64,000 nt of DNA from Verrucomicrobiota bacterium. GTDB lineage: Bacteria; Verrucomicrobiota; Verrucomicrobiia; Limisphaerales; JADJPG01. Position 1 is the first letter of the stretch. Every line of letters starts with the position of its first letter. This document shows, one piece after another, positions 20,832 to 30,239 of the stretch. Location of the stretch: positions 1-64,000 of the forward strand of contig JADJPG010000043.1 of the NCBI GenBank assembly GCA_016713365.1, given 5' to 3'. Under the pieces are notes generated by a model. The model made no database searches. It was not told where the DNA came from and saw only the letters and a list, made by a program, of their open reading frames with translations. The translations under genes were made by a program, and so were the position numbers.

Positions 20832-23585
20832 TCACGAGCCGGCACTTGTCGTTCCCAGGGCCGATTTGGAATCGGCGCTCAACGGACTACGCCTGGCGAT
20901 CAGCTGACGCAGCACATACGGCAGAATCCCGCCGTGCTGGTAGTATTCGATCTCGATGGGCGTATCGATGCGGCAGCGGACGCTGACGTTCTCCACGCTG
21001 CCGTCTTTGCGGGTGATCTTCAGCGTGAGGTCTTGCTGGGGCTTGATGTTCGCGTCGAGGCCGACGATATCGTAGGTCTCGGTGCCGTCGAGCTTCAAGG
21101 TCTGCGCGGTGGTGCCTTCCTTGAATTGCAACGGGAGCACGCCCATGCCGACGAGGTTGCTGCGATGGATGCGCTCGAAGCTCTGCGCGACGACGACTTT
21201 CACGCCGAGCAGGTTCGTGCCTTTCGCCGCCCAGTCACGGCTGGAGCCGGTGCCGTATTCCTGTCCGGCGATGACGATAAGCGGCGTGCCCTTGGCTTGA
21301 TACGCGATGGACGCGTCATAGATGGAAGTCTTCTGGCCGTCCGCACCGATGGTGTTGCCGCCCTCTTCGCCGCCGAGCATCAAGTTCTTGATGCGGACAT
21401 TGGCGAACGTGCCGCGGGTCATGATGCGGTCGTTGCCGCGGCGTGAACCGTAGCTGTTGAAGTCCTCGAAGGTGACGCCGTTATCTAGCAGGAACTTTCC
21501 GGCGGGCGAACTCTTCTTGATCGCGCCAGCGGGCGAGATGTGGTCGGTGGTCACGCTGTCGCCGAAGATGCCGAGTGCGCGCGCGCCGGTGATGGGCTTG
21601 ATGCTGCCGAGGCGGAAGCGAGAAGTTCCGAAGAACGGCGGCTCCTGGATGTAGGTGGACTTGGTGTCCCACTCATACACGTTGCCGACGCTGGACGGGA
21701 TCTCGTTCCACTTCGGATTCTGCGCGGCGAAATCCTTGTAGAGCTTGCGGAAGACTTCGGGTTTGAGCGCGGACTGCATGGCGTCGCGAACTTCCTGCAA
21801 AGTCGGCCAGAGGTCAGCGAGGTAAACGGGTTCGCCGTCCTTGCTCGTGCCGAGCGGCTCGCAGCTCAGGTCGATATCGACGCGACCCGCGAGCGCGAAG
21901 GCGACGACGAGCGGCGGCGACATGAGGAAGTTCGATTTCACGTTCTGATGCACGCGCGCTTCGAAGTTGCGGTTGCCGGAGAGCACACTGGCGGTGACGT
22001 AATCGTTCTTCACCACGGCATCCTCGATCGCGGGATCGAGCGGGCCGGAGTTGCCGATGCAGGTCGTGCAGCCGTAGCCGACGGTGTTGAATCGGAGCTT
22101 GTTGAGATACGGCGTGAGGCCGGTCTTCTTGAGGTAATCGGTGACGACGCGCGATCCGGGAGCCAGCGACGCCTTCACGGCGGGGTTCACTTTCAGTCCC
22201 TTCTCAACGGCCTTCTTCGCGAGCAAGCCAGCGGCGAGCATCACGCTCGGGTTGCTGGTGTTCGTGCAACTCGTGATCGCCGCAATGAGCACCGAGCCGG
22301 TCCCGACGTTGGCCTTTTTCTTCGAAGCCATCTCGACCTTCACTGACTTGCCAAACACCTGGCGCGTCTTGCCGAAACCGTTCTCGGTCACGGGACGTTG
22401 CACCGCGCTGAAGAACTCGCGGCGGAGATTCTGCAGCTCGATGCGATCCTGCGGACGCTTCGGGCCGGCGACGCTGGGCTTCACGCTGGCGAGGTCGAGT
22501 TCGACGACTTGCGAGTATTCGATCTGGCCGGCCTGCGGAATGCCCCAGAGGCCCTGCGCCTTGTAGTAGTTCTCATACATCTTGCAGTGCGCCTCGCTGC
22601 GGCCGGTGCCGCGGAGGTAGTTCACGCATTCCTCGTCGATCGGGAAGAAGCCCATCGTCGCGCCGTATTCGGGCGCCATGTTCGCGATGGTCGCGCGGTC
22701 CACGAGCGGGAGCGCAGCGGCACCAGGCCCGAAGAACTCGACGAACTTGCCGACGACCTTCGCCTTGCGAAGCATCTGCGTGACGGTGAGGGCGACGTCG
22801 GTTGCAGTGACACCTTCGCGGATCGCGCCGGTGAGATGCACGCCGACGACGTCCGGCGTTAGGAAGTAAACCGGCTGCCCGAGCATTCCCGCTTCCGCTT
22901 CGATGCCGCCCACGCCCCAGCCCACGATGCCGAGACCGTTGATCATCGTGGTGTGCGAGTCGGTGCCGACGAGGGTGTCGGGATAGTACACACCGCCCTG
23001 TTCGAGCACGCCCTTCGCGAGATACTCCAAGTTGACTTGATGCACGATGCCGATGCCGGGCGGCACGACCTTGAAGGTGTCGAATGCCTGCATGCCCCAC
23101 TTGAGGAACTGGTAGCGCTCGCGGTTGCGGGTGAATTCCAAATCGAGGTTGCGCGCCATCGAGTCGGCAGCGCCAGCGAAGTCCACCTGCACCGAGTGGT
23201 CCACGACGAGATCCACCGGCACGAGCGGCTCGATGATCTTCGGATTCTTGCCGATCTTGTTCACCGCGCTGCGCATCGCCGCGAGGTCCACGAGCAGCGG
23301 CACGCCGGTGAAGTCCTGCAACACGATGCGCGCGACCACGAACGGAATCTCCGCCGTGCGTTCCTCGGTCGGCTTCCAGTTGGCGAGTTCCTTCACGTTC
23401 GCTTCCTGCACCTTGAGGCCGTCGCAATTACGCAGCACGGATTCCAGCACGAGACGGATGCTGACCGGCAGCTTGGAGATGGGGCCGACGCCGGCCGCTT
23501 CCAGTGCGGGGAGGGAATAAAACTGGCCGGACTTGCCGTTGCCGAGGTCGAAAGATTGCAGTGTGTTGAACAGGTTATGGCTCAT
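20832..23585 (-). CDS. acnA: Aconitate hydratase A
   Basis: A 917-residue cytoplasmic [4Fe-4S] enzyme interconverting citrate and isocitrate in the TCA cycle. The start at ATG 23585 gives MSHNLFNTLQSFDLGNGK, the usual AcnA N-terminus; an upstream in-frame start would add 25 atypical residues. Visible landmarks are VVDHSVQVD, GVYYPDTLVGTDSHTTM, the cluster ligands in SCTNTSNP and YGCTTCIGNSGP, and the swivel-domain motif SRRGNDRIMTRGTFANVR with YGTGSSRDWAAKG near the C-terminus. Length fits the AcnA/IRP family (about 890-900) with a short Ser/Ala-rich extension after VLRQL. It is intact. It lies 128 bp downstream of the M20 peptidase on the same strand, so it may have its own promoter. Confidence 0.97.
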   Translation of the reverse strand: MSHNLFNTLQSFDLGNGKSGQFYSLPALEAAGVGPISKLPVSIRLVLESVLRNCDGLKVQEANVKELANWKPTEERTAEIPFVVARIVLQDFTGVPLLVDLAAMRSAVNKIGKNPKIIEPLVPVDLVVDHSVQVDFAGAADSMARNLDLEFTRNRERYQFLKWGMQAFDTFKVVPPGIGIVHQVNLEYLAKGVLEQGGVYYPDTLVGTDSHTTMINGLGIVGWGVGGIEAEAGMLGQPVYFLTPDVVGVHLTGAIREGVTATDVALTVTQMLRKAKVVGKFVEFFGPGAAALPLVDRATIANMAPEYGATMGFFPIDEECVNYLRGTGRSEAHCKMYENYYKAQGLWGIPQAGQIEYSQVVELDLASVKPSVAGPKRPQDRIELQNLRREFFSAVQRPVTENGFGKTRQVFGKSVKVEMASKKKANVGTGSVLIAAITSCTNTSNPSVMLAAGLLAKKAVEKGLKVNPAVKASLAPGSRVVTDYLKKTGLTPYLNKLRFNTVGYGCTTCIGNSGPLDPAIEDAVVKNDYVTASVLSGNRNFEARVHQNVKSNFLMSPPLVVAFALAGRVDIDLSCEPLGTSKDGEPVYLADLWPTLQEVRDAMQSALKPEVFRKLYKDFAAQNPKWNEIPSSVGNVYEWDTKSTYIQEPPFFGTSRFRLGSIKPITGARALGIFGDSVTTDHISPAGAIKKSSPAGKFLLDNGVTFEDFNSYGSRRGNDRIMTRGTFANVRIKNLMLGGEEGGNTIGADGQKTSIYDASIAYQAKGTPLIVIAGQEYGTGSSRDWAAKGTNLLGVKVVVAQSFERIHRSNLVGMGVLPLQFKEGTTAQTLKLDGTETYDIVGLDANIKPQQDLTLKITRKDGSVENVSVRCRIDTPIEIEYYQHGGILPYVLRQLIARRSPLSADSKSALGTTSAGS

Positions 23586-23713
23586 AAAAAATTCAGCCCG
23601 ACAACGCATCCCGCGTCCGTCAGGAGCGTCGAAAATGAGGACAGGCAGGGGCAAAGTCAAGAAGCCGGGACGCCTCCAAGTTGCATCCTTCTACTGATAG
23701 CGACAACGATGAC

Positions 23714-24950
23714 TCATGGCGTCGATTCAGCCGCCAGCTTGCAGATCGCGCGGACATTTAGCGCGGCCTTCGGGACGAAGGAGGTCACGTCGACATACTC
23801 GGGAACTTTCGTTCCATCGGCGCTGCGCTCGGAGCAATGATCGTTGTCGCCCCAGGGGCCAAGGCCATCGATGGTCGGGACAGCGTCCCAGATCAAATTG
23901 CCGTCACTCAAGCCGCCGCGTTGTTCGATGTTCACCCAGAGACCGAGTTCCTTTCCAGTCTCGCACCAGAGTGCGGCGAGCTTGTCGGTTCCCGGATTCC
24001 GGGGCCACGGCCGGCTCTCGCTGAGAATCTCCACCTTGATGTCGCACGGGAAGCGATCCGCCACGCTGCGCACTTCAGCCGGGGCCCGCGAGGGCGAGGA
24101 GAGCGGCCTTCGCCTGGGCGTAAGCATCCGGTGAAAACGCGCGGAACTCGCCTTCCGCAATCGCTTCGTGAGGGACGCGGTTCAGCACGGTGCCGCCGGA
24201 GATCGTTCCGACATTGAAGGTGAGATCGCGTGAGTAATCCGTCATGGCTGCGATGCGTTGCAACGTTTGTCCGAGCTGAACGATGGCGTTCGCTCCGTGC
24301 CGATGCTTCGCGCCAGCGTGAGAGCCACGGCCGGAAACGCTCACTCGCCAGGTCGCCCGACCTTTCCGCGCGACAACCATCAGGCTCTCCAGACCTAGCC
24401 GACCTTCGGCTTCAAACACGAGGGCAGCGAGTGTGTTCTTATCAAATCGGGCTCGGCAGACATCGCCGAAGTCGTGCGAGAGCATCTCCTCCGACGAGTT
24501 CCAGAGAAGCTTCCACGTGATGTCTTCGAAAACCGACGGTGCATGTTCGCGCAGGGCGTGGAGCACCAGCCACATCATGATCGTGCCGCCTTTGATGTCG
24601 TGCGTGCCGGGTCCGTAAATGAGGTCGCCCTCCGGTTGCCAGCGAAAGTTATTCCGCACTTCTTCCTCCGGCGGAAAGACGGTGTCGAGATGCGAGATGA
24701 GCGCGATGGAGCGATTCGTTTTCCCGCGTCGTGTCAGCACGAGATGCTCGCCGAAATGGGGATTCGTTGACGGAACATACTCCGCCGTGAATCCCAGCGG
24801 CGCGAAGCATTCCGCGGTGTAACGGGCGAGCTGGTTCACGCCCTCGCGATTGCCGGTGAAACTGTTCATGCCGACCATGCGCTCGAAGTGGACAAGCGCG
24901 GCGGGCATCTCCGCGCGGATGAGTTGCGTCAGGGATGAATCAGACTGCAT
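23714..24950 (-). CDS. M20-family zinc metallopeptidase (one frameshift)
   Basis: Related to glutamate carboxypeptidase, ArgE and DapE. The first part (from ATG 24950) has the zinc-site motifs SHLDTVFP (His-x-Asp), GPGTHDIKGG (metal-bridging Asp) and SSEE (catalytic Glu pair), followed by the dimerisation domain with SGRGSHAGAKHRHGANA. The frame slips near 24085. The second part continues through SESRPWPRNPGTDKL to GDNDHCSERSADG, which provides the C-terminal zinc His. Corrected length is about 412 residues, normal for the family. There is no signal peptide, so it is cytoplasmic. It begins 44 bp after the RDD gene stop on the same strand. Substrate is unknown: an amidated amino acid or dipeptide is likely. 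Confidence 0.9.
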
Positions 24951-24993
24951 GTGCGGAATCGTGGCGGAGAAATCGGGCGACGGTCAATGCCGC

Positions 24994-25797
24994 TCAACTG
25001 GCCGTGGCGACGACTTCCGGCTCCGGCTTGCGGGCGGAACGATTCACCCGATAGAGGGAATCCACGACGTTGCGAACGTACTGTTCATCCGCGATCCCTT
25101 CGGTGGCTTCAGTGGGAAAATCTACCTTCGCACGAAAATGATTCGCGATGTCGGCGAAGAGCTGGACGCGCGCCTGCGGCTCCAGCGAGTCACGGCGCAC
25201 CAATGCCTGCAACGCGAGCGCTGCTTCCTGGGCGGAGACGCGCTGGCGGAGTCGGGCTTCGAGATGCGGATAGTGTCGGAGTGAATTGAACTTTCCCGCC
25301 ACGAGCTGATCGAGGTCCGGTTCGCTGATTCGCGGAATGCGAACGACGATGGTGTTGGCGGCGAGATCGCCGAGACGTTGGCCACGGCGGTTGATGATAC
25401 ACGCCAGCCCGCCGACGAGGTAGAAGACTGGAAGCATGTCGACGAAGCGGAGTAGATTGCGGATGACGACCTGGCTGGGTTTCATGCGCAAGCCCTGAAG
25501 ATCAATCACGCGCAGCCGGAGCACGCGCTTGCCTATGGTCTGGCCGTTCTTGAACCATTCGAAGCCAATCCCGTAGCCGATCATCAGTACAAACTGCACG
25601 AGCAGACCGATTGCCTGACCGAATCCCGCGCTGATCAAGTCGAGCATGATAAACACAACGGAGAGGACCGTGGTCGCAGCCGCGATGATGCAGAAGTCGA
25701 TTCCCCAGGCGAGAAAGCGCGAGATCGGGCCCGCCAGCAATTGCGAGAAGACGATGCCTTCGGGCGTGCGAATCTGGAGAGTGTTCGTGCGGTTCAT
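24994..25797 (-). CDS. RDD-family membrane protein
   Basis: 267 residues starting at ATG 25797, whose codon overlaps the stop of the SpoIIM-like gene (ATGA). The RDD domain spans about residues 20-165: ISRFLAWGIDFCIIAAATTV (first RDD helix with the Arg and Asp), FEWFKNGQTIGKRVLRLRVI and RRGQRLGDLAANTIVV. About 110 soluble residues follow, with a coiled, Gln/Ala-rich character. The family may mediate transport, but no substrate is known. Coupling to SpoIIM and DUF58 genes is a recurrent arrangement in bacteria, so a joint function at the membrane is likely (inference). Confidence 0.9.
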   Translation of the reverse strand: MNRTNTLQIRTPEGIVFSQLLAGPISRFLAWGIDFCIIAAATTVLSVVFIMLDLISAGFGQAIGLLVQFVLMIGYGIGFEWFKNGQTIGKRVLRLRVIDLQGLRMKPSQVVIRNLLRFVDMLPVFYLVGGLACIINRRGQRLGDLAANTIVVRIPRISEPDLDQLVAGKFNSLRHYPHLEARLRQRVSAQEAALALQALVRRDSLEPQARVQLFADIANHFRAKVDFPTEATEGIADEQYVRNVVDSLYRVNRSARKPEPEVVATAS

Positions 25798-26827
25798 GGA
25801 TTCGCGCTCCCTGAAATGGTTTTTGAGTCCACGTCCGTCTTCTTCCCGCAACGGCCGAGGAACAGGCAGAGCAACAGGAGTTCCGTGGCGCCAAACGCGA
25901 TCTTTACCGCGTAGGGCAGGGTAGGCTCGTGATACTGCGAGAAGAACGCTTCCACCAGGCCGGCCCACACCAGCATGAGCGCGATGCCGGAAATGAGCGT
26001 GGTCAAATCCGGCGCGATCGCGCGGAACCGTTCACGCAACGTCGTGCGCCGCCCCCAGCCGATGAGCGCGCTCGCGAGCATGAGGCCGGCCTGACCGCCC
26101 ATCACAATCGCCGGAAGCTCAATGGAGCCGTGCGGCAGGAGCCAGCCGAGCAGGAACACCGTCTGGCCGGCCTGAACGTAGTCCACGGCAATCACGCCGA
26201 GGATCACGCCGTTGTAGAAGAGCAGCAGAATCGTCCCGATGCCCCACGTCATGCCGAACGCCATCGCGCGAATCGAGACGCTGATGTTGTTCACCATGAG
26301 CTGGGCGGAGAACGAGCTCATGCTTCCTGCCGAGGGGCTATCGCGATCGCGTTCCTCTTGCGCCACGCGTTCCGTCGGATCTCCAAGATGATTCGCAAAC
26401 ATCTCGGGCATCACCGCCGCCTTGGCCTCCGGATCATACGCCACGGCAAACCCGCCGAAGATCGCGCCGAGCACGGTGATGGCGGTCGAGAGCCAGAAGG
26501 CGCGGACGTGGCGACGGAATGTTTGCGGTAGCGTTTGGAAGAACCACACGAGCGGCGAGAATCGATGCTGACGATCGCGCGTTTCGTGCACCTCGCCGTA
26601 GGCGCGGGCGATTAGGCTTTCGAGATAGCGCCGCGTTTCCGGTTCCGCAGCCAGAGAACTGACCTTCGCCAGACCGGCCGCCGTGCGGTCATAGAGATAG
26701 TGGAAGCGACGCAGGTCATCGAGAGAAAGCTTCCGGTCCTGGTTCACCTCCAGTCGGTCGAGCGAGGATTCCAGCTCCGTCAATACGGACGTTCGTTCGC
26801 GACGAATCGTTTGAGATCAACAATCAC
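25794..26827 (-). CDS. Stage II sporulation protein M-like membrane protein (one frameshift)
   Basis: SpoIIM-family integral membrane protein. The true start is a GTG at 26827 that overlaps the stop of the DUF58 gene (GTGA). It gives VIVDLKRFVANERPY, after which one base appears to be missing near 26785 and the frame resumes TELESSLDRLEVN. Five or six membrane segments follow, with the family core NNISVSIRAMAFGMTWGIGT, LLFYNGVILGVIAVDY and LPHGSIELPAIVMGGQAGLM. The name comes from Bacillus, where SpoIIM is part of an engulfment peptidoglycan hydrolase complex. This organism is not expected to sporulate, and the gene belongs to the MoxR/DUF58 module instead. Its stop overlaps the next gene's start. 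Confidence 0.88.
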
Positions 26828-28194
26828 AAGAGCTGCCTCCGTTTGACGTTTAGATATTGCGTAACCAACTCCCGCGCCAGCCGTTCGTTCTCGATCAGCG
26901 AGAAGTGAACGCCGCGCCGCTGCAACACCTTCTCGAGTTCCCGCAGCCCGTGCCAGCGCAAGTGTCCACCGAGGTGACGGTAGACGTCGTCGATGTCAGT
27001 GACGTCGGGATGGGTGAACAGCGGGTCCGCTCCGTCAGGCTTGAGCATGTTGACGAGCACCAGATGCTGACCGGCGAGCAGACTCATGTTGCGGATGAAA
27101 CTCTCGGCGAGAACCGGATCCTCCAGTGAAGTCAGGAAGATCAGAAGAGCGCGGCGGCGGAGCCGGGTGCGGATGAAGGATCCGATTTCGTCGAAGTCCG
27201 GCGTGACGTTCTCGGGCTCCAGCGCGTAGATGGCATCGCGACACGCGGCGTAGTGTTCCTTGCCGTTCTTGGCGCGCAGGAATGTCCGGGCCTGATCCGT
27301 GAAGGTAAGTAGTCCGAAAAGATCGCCTTGCTGCTCGGCTGCCTGTCCAAGAATCAGCGCGGAGGTAAGAAATCGTTCGAGGACGCTGGTTTCAACTTGG
27401 GCTTGGGCGGCAGTACCTGAAACCTGCAACTTGGAATCTGGAAGAATTCGCCTTCCCGACAAACGGGATGCATCGATGATCACGTACACTTCCTGCGTGC
27501 GTTCGATTTGAAAAACTTTGGTGACGGGATGCCCGCGACGCGCCGTCGCCTTCCAATGAATCTCGTCGAGACCGTCGCCGGGCACATACTCGCGGAGCTT
27601 CTCGAAGTCACGACCCTTGCCGACCTGGCGTTGGGCATGTAGACCAAATGCACCGCGATTGACGAACAACGCGGCGAGATTCTTTCGTTCTGCGATCAAG
27701 TTGGGATATACGCGAATCTCGCCGTGCAACGATGCCTTGCGACGAATGGCCCACAGACCGAGACGCGACGGTGTCTCGAGGTAGACCGTGGAGAACCGAA
27801 AGTTGCCGCGCTGCTGTGGAGTGACGGTCCACTCGATCTGCGATGTCTCCGTCTCACGCGCGAGCCGCACGACCATTTCCTCCTGCGCCGCCTTCAGCTC
27901 GCGCGGGAACGGCAGTCCGAGGCGCACGGTCAGCGCGAGCCGGCCAGGATTGGTGATCAACATGGGAAGCGTGACCGGACGATCTTTGGAAGCGCGGAGC
28001 AGCTCCGGCAGGGTCACGTTCAGCCCGTCGAGTCGCGAAATGGACAACGCCGCATCGAGCAGCACCACGAGGATAAGTCCGCAGACCAGCGCGACCGAAA
28101 TGCCAAGGGCGTTCGGATAGACAGCCCCGAGTGCCGAGAACGGAATCGCGATGGTCGCAAACCAGAAAAGCAAACGCGGGCTTGGCACGATCAT
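26824..28194 (-). CDS. DUF58 domain protein
   Basis: 456 residues. The start at ATG 28194 has an excellent AGGAGG 7 bases upstream, and the ATG overlaps the stop of the preceding HEAT gene (ATGA). Two N-terminal membrane helices (LLFWFATIAIPFSALGAV, ISVALVCGLILVVLLDAAL) precede a soluble domain. The DUF58 signature is LREYVPGDGLDEIHWKATAR followed by VYVIIDASR, a vWA-like MIDAS-type strand. DUF58 proteins are obligate partners of MoxR ATPases and probably act with them as chaperones for envelope proteins. Its stop overlaps the SpoIIM-like start. It is intact. Confidence 0.93.
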   Translation of the reverse strand: MIVPSPRLLFWFATIAIPFSALGAVYPNALGISVALVCGLILVVLLDAALSISRLDGLNVTLPELLRASKDRPVTLPMLITNPGRLALTVRLGLPFPRELKAAQEEMVVRLARETETSQIEWTVTPQQRGNFRFSTVYLETPSRLGLWAIRRKASLHGEIRVYPNLIAERKNLAALFVNRGAFGLHAQRQVGKGRDFEKLREYVPGDGLDEIHWKATARRGHPVTKVFQIERTQEVYVIIDASRLSGRRILPDSKLQVSGTAAQAQVETSVLERFLTSALILGQAAEQQGDLFGLLTFTDQARTFLRAKNGKEHYAACRDAIYALEPENVTPDFDEIGSFIRTRLRRRALLIFLTSLEDPVLAESFIRNMSLLAGQHLVLVNMLKPDGADPLFTHPDVTDIDDVYRHLGGHLRWHGLRELEKVLQRRGVHFSLIENERLARELVTQYLNVKRRQLL

Positions 28195-29150
28195 CGGAGA
28201 CCTCCTGTCTCGATCGGCACGTCGCGTTCCGTGCGAAGTTCGCCGTAGGTTTGTTTGTCGCGGAAATGGCTGATTGGAACGCCAGGGCGGGCCAGGCGCC
28301 CCGACCAGTGACGACCAAAGTCCTGTATGGCGATGGACGGTGCAACCGTTTGTTTGAGGCACAGAGGTGCTTTTATCGTGGGCGCGCGGTCGTGAACGTT
28401 GATTCTTTCGGCGACGCTTTTGACCGCATCCCGGGCAGCTGCGTGGAAGGGAACCAGCCGGGCAAGGGCGCCGATGGCCGCTATACGCTTGGCCGACTCG
28501 CGGGAGTTGCACATCAACAGGAGTGTCGCGGCGGCCGTAGGAGCGCGTCTCAGCGAGCGCGGCGTTCGCGTTGAGGCGGACGACCATGCTCAACCCGCTC
28601 TTTCAAGATGACTGTCACGAGGGGCCGAATGGAGGGAGATGACGACTGCTCCAGCCGAAGCAACGATTCGACTGCGGGTGTTCCAATGCCAGCCAGCGCC
28701 CGAACGGCACCCGGCGGGGCCGGGCAGGGAGACCTCGAGGGGATTGCAACCGTGGCATGCTTCCGGCAGGGTGAGACCGAGTGCGATCGTCAGGGGTTGA
28801 ATTTTCTTATCCAATTGGCCCAATGCGAATCTCTTGATCCAGCCCGGTGACGAGGATAATGCGATCTTGCGGTAGAGGGAGGCAGTCTTCCCTTCACCAG
28901 CTTCGAGTATCGCGAGCAGCGGCGGGATGGCATTGCTGCCGAGATTGTCCATCATGGCCTGGAGTTGCTGGTTCGTCTCCACCGTCGAGTAATGGCTGGT
29001 GGCGTAGACCCATCCCGATACCGTTCGACCATTGAAACGCACTTCGTCACCGCTTCGCGCAGACTTCAACAGAAGAATCAGAACGATGGATGTGACCACC
29101 GCTCCCACCCAGAATGTTCGCTTCTTCGCCACTGCCTTTTGGAGGTTCAT
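28191..29150 (-). CDS. Membrane-anchored HEAT-repeat protein, third of three paralogues (frameshifted)
   Basis: From ATG 29150 (GAGGTG about 4 bases upstream): MNLQKAVAKKRTFWVGAV and one transmembrane helix ending ILLLKSARS. It continues GRTVSGWVYATSHYSTVETN and LGSNAIPPLLAILEAGE, the same pattern as the two genes upstream. The frame slips near 28790 into GAVRALAGIGTPAVESLLRL, a clear HEAT unit. It slips again near 28580 into LLLMCNSRESAKRIAAIGAL and ends ...ETGGLR at 28191, overlapping the DUF58 start by ATGA. Corrected length is about 320 residues. An in-frame GTG at 29351, overlapping the stop of the previous gene, would add 67 residues including its own signal-like segment and a Gly/Pro-rich stretch; either a longer protein or a separate small gene is possible. 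Confidence 0.7.
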
Positions 29151-29347
29151 CCAGCACCTCGACTTGCTGGGTGGTCGGCAATAATTGGGCTCTCGCCGGC
29201 CCCGAGAAGGGCCGGGGCCGCCGGGCGGCCCGCCCCGAGCCTCGTGTCCCGGTGTGCCGAAGTCGCGCATGGCGACCGCAGCGAAAGCGACTCCGAACAG
29301 CAGTAAGGCTGCTGCCGCAAGGCGGACGGAGATGGTCGGGCAGTGAA

Positions 29348-30223
29348 TCACGGTTTCATTCCCGGCGGTGCCAATTTGTATTTCGCCAGGAGCTCTGCAG
29401 CGACGCGGCGGATCTCCGGATCGTCAGAGGTCGTTTGTTTCTCGACGGCGGGGTAGGCAGCGCCGGCCAGCGGTCCGAAGTTCGGCAAATGCTGGGAAAG
29501 AGCGTCCAATGCGCGTCGTCGCATCTCCAGCTGCGGGCTCTCGAGAAGTTCCACCAAAGCGGGAATAATCTCGGATGGCGGCTCGGGAGACCTGGCGAGC
29601 TCCAGTGTGGCTGCGGTTCTCGCTTCGGGCTTGCTCGAATTGAGTTCACTCCGGTAGACGCGATAGATGGAAGCTTGAATCGATGACTGATACTCCACCG
29701 GAGCATTCGTTCGACAACGCACCAGCGCCGGCATCGCCGCAATGCCAAAGCACTCCAGTGCCCTCGCCGCAGCAGATGATGTTTTGCTCCGATTCGGCTC
29801 GCATACGATGCGTTCAAGCTCCGGGATGGCGTGGAGCGCATCATTGCCGAGGAACTTAAAGGCTTGGACAACGCGGTTCAGTCTGTTGTGCGTGACTCGG
29901 AATTCCTCTGAGAAATTGTCTCTGAGGGATTGCGGAAGCCGGGAATTTTCCAACCCCTTCATCTTCGCTCGATGAACGGCTGTCTCGGAGTGGTCAAGTA
30001 TTGCAATCAGCGTTGGGACGGCGTTGCTCCCGAGCGTCTTCAGCGCGCCCTGCAGTTCCTTTCGGTCGGCGAGTGTTGAATAGGTTGAGTGTGTGTCTTC
30101 AATCCATTCGACCACCATCTTCTCCATGTAGCGCTGTTCCCGAGAATGGAAGAACCACGTGAGCGCACAGACGAAACCAGCGAGTAGGCTGGTCGCAATT
30201 AGAAGTATGGCTCTGTTCTTCAC
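29348..30223 (-). CDS. Membrane-anchored HEAT-repeat protein, second of three paralogues
   Basis: Intact, 291 residues. N-terminal anchor AILLIATSLLAGFVCALTWF, then a periplasmic or cytosolic HEAT solenoid: LKTLGSNAVPTLIAILD, FLGNDALHAIPELERIV, CFGIAAMPALVRC, IIPALVELLESPQLEMRRRA and DDPEIRRVAAELLAKY. Each unit has the helix-turn-helix pattern with Pro in the turn. It shares the order of motifs with both neighbours (LGTNALPHLIALLDE in the first, LGSNAIPPLLAILEA in the third), so the three arose by duplication and diverged strongly. HEAT solenoids bind proteins. A role as scaffold or client adaptor for the MoxR/DUF58 machinery is an inference from position only. Confidence 0.85.
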   Translation of the reverse strand: MKNRAILLIATSLLAGFVCALTWFFHSREQRYMEKMVVEWIEDTHSTYSTLADRKELQGALKTLGSNAVPTLIAILDHSETAVHRAKMKGLENSRLPQSLRDNFSEEFRVTHNRLNRVVQAFKFLGNDALHAIPELERIVCEPNRSKTSSAAARALECFGIAAMPALVRCRTNAPVEYQSSIQASIYRVYRSELNSSKPEARTAATLELARSPEPPSEIIPALVELLESPQLEMRRRALDALSQHLPNFGPLAGAAYPAVEKQTTSDDPEIRRVAAELLAKYKLAPPGMKP

Positions 30224-30239
30224 TGATGGCGCGAAGGGC

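Noticed and set aside
20035..20907. 290-residue plus-strand frame, and a 204-residue minus-strand frame, across the repeat array and acnA 3' region
   Set aside because: Both owe their length to the 21-bp array and GC-rich flanks, and neither has a good start or family match. Kept as a repeat feature instead.
25794..26827. Evidence that the organism forms spores (SpoIIM-like, CotH)
   Set aside because: Both families are widespread in non-sporulating bacteria. The SpoIIM-like gene belongs to a MoxR/DUF58 set and no other sporulation gene is present.
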